8,632 nucleotides of DNA, taken from positions 1 to 8,632 of the forward strand of contig JAGOBQ010000149.1 in NCBI GenBank assembly GCA_017999215.1, given 5' to 3'. Every line of letters starts with the position of its first letter. Positions within the stretch are counted from its first letter, which is position 1. This stretch comes from Thermoanaerobaculia bacterium. GTDB lineage: Bacteria > Acidobacteriota > Thermoanaerobaculia > UBA5066. The translations under genes were made by a program, and so were the position numbers. Shown here piece by piece: positions 6,514 to 8,632 of the stretch. The notes under the pieces are model-generated. The model was not told the DNA's origin. It did not search any database and was given only the letters and a program-made list of their open reading frames with translations.

Positions 6514-8065
6514 CGTCCGCCCGCGACCCGCTGTAGGCGCGAACCTTTCCGTCCAGCCCGCCGAAGAAGACCAGCCCTGCTCCGACCGCGGGCTGCCCGG
6601 TGAAGCCGTAGGTACCGGTCCCGGCGGGCGACACGACCTCGCGCCAGACGACCCGGCCCGTGGCCCTCTCGAGGGCGAGGGCCGCCGCCTGGTGGCCCAC
6701 GAGGTATCCGGGACTGGACGACGTTCCCACGAACACGCGGTCAGCGGTGGCGGTTGGCCGGCCCCAGGCCCAGCCGTGCACGTCGGTCTCCCAGACGGTC
6801 CTTCCGGAGTCCACGTCGAAGGCGTAGACCCGGGCGGCGTCCGACGAGCCGACGTACGCGACCGCGCCGTGAACGGTGGGGGAAGACTCCACCCAGGAGA
6901 ACCAGAGGTAGCGGGTCCAGGCCGGAACGCCGGTCTTCGCGTCGAGCGCGAGGAAGTCGTAGCTGCGGCTGCCCACGAGGACCTTCCCCCTCGCCACGGC
7001 GGGGGTCGAGACCACGGGCCGGCGGGTGTCGTGCTTCCAGAGCAGCGTCCCGGCGCCGGCGTCGAGCGCGTAGACGTGGCCCCCGTAGCTGCCGAAATAG
7101 AGGAGCCCCGCGTCGAGCGAAGGGGCGGCCAGGACGCTGTCGTCGGCGGCGAAGCTCCAGCGCTTCCGGCCGGTGGATCGATCCAGGGCGAGGACGTGGC
7201 CGTCGTGGGTGCCGAGGTAGAGGATTTCCCCGGCCACCACGACACCCGATCCGGCCCTGTCGTACCGCGATTTCGGGTCGTCGAACGGAAGGCGGACGAC
7301 GGGGGAGGAATTGACGCGCTGGCGCCATCGCTCCTTTCCACTGCGGGCGCCGAGGGCGTAGAGGACGCCGTCGTCGGCGGGCACGTAGACCGTGTCGCCG
7401 GCCACCGTCGCGGGTGAGCGCAAGGCGCCTCCCGCCGCGAACGTCCAGAGCGTCCTGCCCGTGCTCGCCTCGAGGGCGTGGAGGACGCCGCCGTCCGTGC
7501 CCGCGTAGACGAGACCGTCGGCGAAGGTCACCCCTGCCCAGACAGGGGATTTCACGTCCGTGGCCCACAGCGGGGCGACCTCCGTTCCGCCCGGGCCAGG
7601 GCGCGGCGGCGCGGCGAGGCGCTCTCCCCGCCGGAGGCGGAGGGGCAGGGCGTACAGGGGCGCGAGGCCTTCGGGAACGACCCCGGTCAGCGTCCCCGTC
7701 CCGCGGTCGAGGCGCAGCTCCCACGAGCCGAGGCGCACGACGTCCCCTTCGATCGCGAGCGGGCGCGCGCCGAGCGGCTGGTCGTCGAGGTGGATCGCGG
7801 GGATGCTGACGTGGACGTCGACCTTGCCGTCGCCCCGCGGGTCCAGCCTCAACGCGAACGGGCTCGTCTCGCCGGCGTGCGACGCCACGCCGGACCAGGT
7901 GCCGGCGAGGTCGGACGCCTGGAGGGGAGGGGCAGGCGTGCTGGCCGCGGTGGCCCGGGAGCCGGGCGGCGGCTCGGGATCGGCGCTCGACGCCGGCGCC
8001 GAGGACGTGATCAGCAGGAGCGCTGCGACGCCTACGACCGATGGGACCGCTCTCGATGCCGGCAT
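6461..8065 (-). CDS. Exported PQQ-like eight-bladed beta-propeller protein with an N-terminal beta domain
   Basis: This is a 534-residue protein starting at the ATG at 8065, preceded by GGGGGAGG with a short 3-nt spacer. The same frame is open upstream to 8248, but that part starts inside a palindrome and is rejected. Residues 1-28 form a signal peptide (hydrophobic VVGVAALLLI, likely cut after ASSA). Residues 48-148 form a separate beta-rich domain starting LAGTWSG, reminiscent of domains that precede some secreted hydrolases. Residues 162-513 form a PQQ-type propeller. Blade motifs of the form Y-x-G-x-D-G-x-(V/L)-x-A-L-(x)-T-G-x-x-x-W begin near 187, 228, 283, 323, 363, 404, 446 and 500, and Trp167 supplies the closing strand. 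I see no catalytic or quinone/metal-binding signature, so a scaffold or binding role is likelier than PQQ-dehydrogenase activity. BamB-like proteins share the fold. The final 17 residues are a Pro/Ser/Thr-rich tail that overlaps pruA antisense. Confidence 0.85.
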   Translation of the reverse strand: MPASRAVPSVVGVAALLLITSSAPASSADPEPPPGSRATAASTPAPPLQASDLAGTWSGVASHAGETSPFALRLDPRGDGKVDVHVSIPAIHLDDQPLGARPLAIEGDVVRLGSWELRLDRGTGTLTGVVPEGLAPLYALPLRLRRGERLAAPPRPGPGGTEVAPLWATDVKSPVWAGVTFADGLVYAGTDGGVLHALEASTGRTLWTFAAGGALRSPATVAGDTVYVPADDGVLYALGARSGKERWRQRVNSSPVVRLPFDDPKSRYDRAGSGVVVAGEILYLGTHDGHVLALDRSTGRKRWSFAADDSVLAAPSLDAGLLYFGSYGGHVYALDAGAGTLLWKHDTRRPVVSTPAVARGKVLVGSRSYDFLALDAKTGVPAWTRYLWFSWVESSPTVHGAVAYVGSSDAARVYAFDVDSGRTVWETDVHGWAWGRPTATADRVFVGTSSSPGYLVGHQAAALALERATGRVVWREVVSPAGTGTYGFTGQPAVGAGLVFFGGLDGKVRAYSGSRADVSPGTGTASPSPGRTSP

Positions 8066-8068
8066 TGG

Positions 8069-8076
8069 CCTCCCCC
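8069..8076 (-). promoter_or_regulatory. Ribosome binding site for the propeller gene
   Basis: On the minus strand this reads GGGGGAGG, ending 3 nt before the ATG at 8065. The spacing is shorter than usual, but the following signal peptide supports the start. Confidence 0.55.
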
Positions 8077-8160
8077 GTTGCCGGGAATACGAGGACCCGC
8101 GCCGGAAGTTGCAGTCCGCGTTTCGACAGGGGTCGAGCCGGGTCCGTCGTTTCCGGACGA

Positions 8161-8190
8161 TCCCGGGCGACCTCACGCCAGTGCCCGGGA
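8161..8190. repeat. 8-bp inverted repeat TCCCGGGC-N14-GCCCGGGA
   Basis: The arms at 8161-8168 and 8183-8190 are perfect reverse complements separated by 14 bp. Each arm contains the palindrome CCCGGG. The repeat lies about 95-125 bp upstream of the propeller start codon. It could be a regulator-binding dyad or an RNA hairpin in the leader. No T-run follows on either strand, so it does not look like an intrinsic terminator. Confidence 0.5.
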
Positions 8191-8207
8191 ACAGCAGAAT
8201 AGAAACC

Positions 8208-8266
8208 GGGGTCAGGCGTGAAATCGTGTATTGTCTCGGACAATACACGATTTCACGCCTGACCCC
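8208..8266. repeat. Perfect 59-bp palindrome, probable REP/RAYT-type mobile hairpin
   Basis: The arms at 8208-8235 and 8239-8266 are exact reverse complements over 28 bp, with only TCG between them. The outer ends read GGGGTCAGGCGTGAAA and the mirror TTTCACGCCTGACCCC. The pairing stops at both outer edges (C at 8207, T at 8267). No target-site duplication is evident in the flanks. There is no T-tract, so a terminator is unlikely to be its origin. Hairpins with a GGGGTCAGG outer end are, from memory, dispersed in environmental bacterial genomes near Y1-type (IS200-like, REP-associated) transposase genes. No transposase is in this window, so this would be a non-autonomous copy. The structure is certain; the family assignment is inference. 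Confidence 0.7.
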
Positions 8267-8374
8267 TCCTCTTGGCCGGCTCCTGAAGCTTCGTCTTCTC
8301 GCGCGAGATCCGGGCGGATTCCGAGACGATCACCGTCTCGATCGCCATCCTCGGGATGTGCCCGGCGAGGGCGC
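8267..8374. other. Noncoding gap between the palindrome and the right-hand gene
   Basis: This is 108 bp downstream of the stop codon of the right-hand minus-strand gene. It may contain the body of a tiny minus-strand frame (ATG at 8348, TGA at 8253-8255, 31 codons) whose stop lies inside the palindrome. That frame has no proper ribosome binding site and I do not call it a gene. No terminator-like hairpin with a T-run is visible. Confidence 0.4.
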
Positions 8375-8632
8375 TCAGCGCGCGAGACGAACGCCCTTCG
8401 CGAGAGGCGTCAGCGCGACGGCCTGCGGCAGGTGAGCTCCCTCGACCCAGAGGATCCGTTGCCGTCGGAGATCCGCGCGAAGGCGGGCGACGGCCACGTC
8501 GAAGTCGGCCGCGGTTCGGATCGCCGTTTCCGCAGCCCACGGCTCCGACGACGGTGACTTACCGATCGACCAGACGAAGAGGGGGACGCGCAGGGCCACA
8601 AGGAATCGCACTGCCTCGTCGGAGGTCAGGTC
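8375..8632 (-). CDS. C-terminal fragment of a protein, possibly VWA-domain related; 5' end outside window
   Basis: On the minus strand the frame is open from the window edge at 8632 to a TGA at 8375-8377, giving about 85 residues. A GTG at 8611 lies inside this open frame and is unlikely to be the true start. The peptide has a hydrophobic strand (VRFLVALRVPLFVWSIG), then an amphipathic helix (DFDVAVARLRADLRRQ) and a closing strand pair (RILWVEGAHLPQAVALTP). This pattern recalls the last part of the VWA-like proteins that are abundant in Acidobacteriota, where a short 'VPLFVW' strand is followed by a helix and an 'IVWVEG' strand. That identification is from memory and weak. The coherent alternation of hydrophobic and charged residues and the strand/frame choice support real coding. 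No link to neighbouring genes is apparent. Confidence 0.55.
   Translation of the reverse strand, partial: DLTSDEAVRFLVALRVPLFVWSIGKSPSSEPWAAETAIRTAADFDVAVARLRADLRRQRILWVEGAHLPQAVALTPLAKGVRLAR

Larger units (their letters stand above)
8066..8207. other. Leader region of the propeller gene
   Basis: This is 142 bp of noncoding DNA upstream of the minus-strand propeller gene. It holds that gene's Shine-Dalgarno (8069-8076 on the complement) and an 8-bp inverted repeat at 8161-8190. A weak -10-like TATTCT occurs on the minus strand in the AT-richer patch around 8196-8203, but no good -35 box pairs with it. I cannot point to a convincing promoter. Confidence 0.4.

Noticed and set aside
4771..7341. 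An 856-codon open frame on the minus strand across pruA and the propeller gene
   Set aside because: It is antisense to two well-recognised genes, is rich in Arg, Ala, Gly and Pro without domain pattern, and arises from the lack of A/T-rich stop codons in GC-rich DNA.
6461..8065. Quinoprotein (PQQ-dependent) alcohol dehydrogenase
   Set aside because: The propeller repeats match the fold, but the protein is shorter than such enzymes and I see no adjacent-cysteine pair, metal-ligand motif or haem-binding CxxCH.
8066..8248. 61-codon N-terminal extension of the propeller protein
   Set aside because: It begins inside the palindrome, lacks a ribosome binding site, and would bury the clear signal peptide that starts at the ATG at 8065.
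8208..8266. Intrinsic transcription terminator
   Set aside because: The stem is far longer than usual, the inner half is not GC-rich, and neither side is followed by a T-run.
8208..8266. CRISPR repeat
   Set aside because: There is one unit only, with no spacer-repeat periodicity in the flanks.
8231..8557. Plus-strand frame starting in the palindrome and running rightward
   Set aside because: It begins at a hairpin-derived start, is Arg/Ser-rich and is antisense to the more protein-like minus-strand fragment.

Overview
The window is GC-rich bacterial DNA with a strong G/C third-position bias. Its content resembles Acidobacteriota, perhaps a Thermoanaerobaculia-like lineage. The hints are a duplicated 'VVLDV...SDGSY' C-terminal module on a secreted protein, a secreted PQQ-type beta-propeller with an extra N-terminal domain, and a C-terminal fragment that looks like a VWA-type protein of that phylum. 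This placement rests on remembered resemblance, not on a search.

Layout. (1) Positions 1-2285, plus strand: the C-terminal 760 or so residues of a large secreted multidomain protein, with a beta-rich region, a PKD domain and two copies of a 235-residue module. (2) Positions 2310-3224, minus strand: a LysR-type regulator, convergent with the first gene. (3) Positions 3225-3313: an 89-bp AT-richer divergent promoter region with a plausible sigma70-type promoter and a T-N11-A LysR operator candidate. (4) Positions 3314-4849 and 4888-6513, plus strand: two tandem aldehyde dehydrogenases, one of the ALDH7/antiquitin type (alpha-aminoadipate semialdehyde dehydrogenase) and one of the ALDH4 type (glutamate-gamma-semialdehyde/P5C dehydrogenase, pruA). 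(5) Positions 6461-8065, minus strand: an exported eight-bladed PQQ-like propeller protein whose 3' tail overlaps the end of pruA. (6) Positions 8066-8374: a noncoding stretch dominated by a perfect 28-bp-arm palindrome at 8208-8266 that looks like a REP/RAYT-type mobile element. (7) Positions 8375-8632, minus strand: the C-terminus of another protein, possibly VWA-domain related.

How the genes work together. The coherent unit is the LysR gene plus the divergent aldehyde dehydrogenase pair. Both enzymes oxidise the omega-semialdehyde of an amino acid to a dicarboxylic amino acid. The products are 2-aminoadipate (lysine breakdown) and glutamate (proline/arginine/ornithine breakdown), and both substrates cyclise spontaneously to imines (P6C and P5C). 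The LysR protein is the obvious candidate regulator. The flanking exported proteins show no clear functional tie to this unit.

The least ordinary item is the long perfect palindrome. It also creates misleading open frames on both strands by supplying start and stop codons. I see no CRISPR array, tRNA, rRNA, integrase or defence system here.
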